64,000 nucleotides of DNA, taken from Bacteroidota bacterium. Its GTDB lineage: Bacteria; Bacteroidota; Bacteroidia; Chitinophagales; Chitinophagaceae. Each line of letters begins with the position of its first letter. Position 1 is the first letter of the stretch. A program made the position numbers and the translations under genes. The stretch spans positions 1 through 64,000 of the forward strand of contig CANHHX010000002.1 in assembly GCA_947461125.1 (NCBI GenBank). Direction: 5' to 3'. Below the pieces are notes generated by a model. The model did no database searches and had not been told where the DNA came from. It saw nothing but the letters and a program-made list of their open reading frames with translations. Positions 62,884 through 64,000 of this stretch are shown here, piece after piece.

Positions 62884-63833
62884 TATAAAACAGTTAATTG
62901 TTGTTCAAAATTAGAAAGAATTTGAAAAGCGGTTTCAGCCATTTTATTGCCTTTATTATCTAATAAAGGATTGATTTCAGTAATTTCTAAACAAACCACT
63001 TTTTGGGTAGAAACCAATTGTTCAAGAATATGGTTTATTTCATCTGGTAAAAAACCAGATTTTACGGGTGTGCCAGTGCCATAAGATATTTGATCACAAT
63101 CCATAGAGTCTACATCAAATGAAATGTATATTTCATCTACATCTTCGAACTTTTTAATAATCGCCGCAAGAGAATTTTGCAAACCATTTTCACGAAGCTG
63201 TTCTACTGTAAAATTTGAAATCGAGGCTTCTTCGATCACTTGTTTTTCTGCGAGTTCAAAATCGCGCAACCCAAAATAAACTAAATTATTAGCTGTTAAT
63301 TTAGGTTCATTGGTGCCAATGTTTTTTAAAATATTCCAATACCTTATTGTGTCATCAGAAATTTTATTTACCTGAATATGCGCATGGTCTAAACCCAGTG
63401 CTGCCGCGAGTGGCATACCATGTATATTACCAGAAGGCGAAGTATAAGGGGAGTGCATATCGGCGTGTGCATCGATCCAAACAACGCCCAATTTTTTATT
63501 TGGATGCGCTTTTTTGATGCCACTAATAGTACCAAGTGCAGAGGAGTGATCGCCTGATAAAACGATGGGGAAATAATTTTGTAAAATCGCTGTTGATACT
63601 GCATCACAAACACGGTTACACTGCTCTGCTACATGTTCAATTCTTTTGGCAAAACTGTTGGTGTTTTTTTGATAGATTGTTTCGTTATGTGTAACAATGT
63701 CTTGAAATAAATGTCTATGAAAAAAATCGTTGTTTTGATTGATGGCAGCTATTTCAAGTGCATCGATACCCAAATCTGATCCCCTAGTTCCTGCTCCAAT
63801 ATCAGACCTATTTTTAAGTAATTTAATATTCAC
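62883..63833 (-). CDS. rocF: Arginase-family ureohydrolase
   Basis: 316 residues, Mn-dependent hydrolase turning arginine into ornithine and urea. Metal ligands appear as [19 protein letters not shown] and SFDVDSMD. The N-terminal [16 protein letters not shown] and the C-terminal [20 protein letters not shown] blocks fit arginase rather than agmatinase. It is the first gene of the arginine-ornithine operon on the minus strand. Urease is not in the window. Confidence 0.88.
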   Translation of the reverse strand: MNIKLLKNRSDIGAGTRGSDLGIDALEIAAINQNNDFFHRHLFQDIVTHNETIYQKNTNSFAKRIEHVAEQCNRVCDAVSTAILQNYFPIVLSGDHSSALGTISGIKKAHPNKKLGVVWIDAHADMHSPYTSPSGNIHGMPLAAALGLDHAHIQVNKISDDTIRYWNILKNIGTNEPKLTANNLVYFGLRDFELAEKQVIEEASISNFTVEQLRENGLQNSLAAIIKKFEDVDEIYISFDVDSMDCDQISYGTGTPVKSGFLPDEINHILEQLVSTQKVVCLEITEINPLLDNKGNKMAETAFQILSNFEQQLTVL

Positions 63834-63974
63834 AAAATGTTGAATTTAATGACAAGGTAACAAAAAGCCGGCAATTGTATTAACTGATTTAATATATGAG
63901 TTTGTTAACAAAATCTTAATAGACATTTCAATAAAAAAAATGAGAATGTAGTAACTTTTATACAAAATTTAATC

Positions 63975-64000
63975 ATGAGCTGGCGTAAACTAAATGGAGA
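63975..64000 (+). CDS. Possible start of a gene cut by the window edge
   Basis: An ATG followed by eight in-frame codons (MSWRKLNG) runs off the right end. Too short to assign; a PepSY-type membrane protein often begins in a similar way, but this is only a hint. The 141 bases before it are AT-rich with no clear gene. Confidence 0.3.

Noticed and set aside
1..64000. tRNA, rRNA, prophage, transposase, CRISPR-Cas
   Set aside because: No cloverleaf, rRNA core sequence, integrase, transposase or Cas protein was recognised.

Overview
The window looks like chromosome of a Bacteroidota bacterium, most likely Chitinophagaceae or a close relative (inference from family content, no rRNA present). Support comes from several -7 promoter elements of the Bacteroidota type TAnnTTTG, the absence of Shine-Dalgarno-like leaders, moderately AT-rich DNA, and families typical of the phylum: DUF6150 repeats, DUF4838, TlpA-like proteins with a long N-terminal region, bacterial GH3 proteins, VPS10/BNR 'glycosyl hydrolases', FucP and a twin-rhomboid pair. 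Coding density is very high. No gap without a gene exceeds about 210 bases, and I saw no tRNA, rRNA, CRISPR, insertion sequence or prophage.

Layout. 0.2-9.5 kb: housekeeping and metal genes (lpxD, an SDR, a Fur-family regulator, SCO1, a divergent MerC-domain protein, cysS, an EEP hydrolase, two rhomboids, rlmD). 9.5-15.2 kb: a TlpA-like thioredoxin, metF, lptB, a GH3 protein and fabG. 15.3-20.1 kb: an export cassette with a small one-helix protein, a 30-codon ORF, an ABC exporter whose nucleotide-binding domain has lost most catalytic motifs, an HlyD adaptor and a TolC-type channel. 20.1-33.1 kb: exported carbohydrate-related proteins (VPS10/BNR propeller, DUF6150 repeat protein, DUF4838, esterase, GH20 hexosaminidase, Gfo/Idh oxidoreductase, SUMF1 protein) with no SusC/SusD pair. 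33.1-39.8 kb: apbE, mtgA, an SdpI-family protein, a cytochrome c-VCBS protein, a cysteine-less thioredoxin-like protein, an alpha/beta hydrolase and rmuC. 39.9-43.4 kb: 5-oxoprolinase genes pxpB-pxpC-pxpA with an NRAMP-fold transporter that lacks the metal motifs. 43.5-46.6 kb: mnmH, a DMT permease, a glycosyltransferase with no ordinary start codon and a 42-residue lipoprotein. 46.6-59.6 kb: one minus-strand block that reads as an oxidative L-fucose-type pathway (fucP, UxaA-type dehydratase, two SDRs, a FAH-family hydrolase, a mutarotase) followed by a clan-D-like glycosidase, a second VPS10/BNR protein and an SSS symporter. 59.7-63.8 kb: an acetyltransferase, a VCBS lipoprotein, and ornithine aminotransferase with arginase.

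The strongest candidate for something undescribed is the 15.3-20.1 kb cassette. It has a complete tripartite exporter architecture, but the ATPase lacks the LSGGQ signature, the Walker B Asp-Glu pair and the H-loop histidine, and two unknown small ORFs lie directly upstream. Other points of interest are a perfect 17-bp palindrome overlapping the merC promoter next to a Fur-family gene, several promoters whose -7 box lies only 4-6 nt before the start codon (probable leaderless mRNAs), a fucose-type dehydrogenase whose catalytic Lys is Asn, and a degenerate rhomboid paired with an intact one. All functional calls rest on reading motifs in the sequence; no database search was run.
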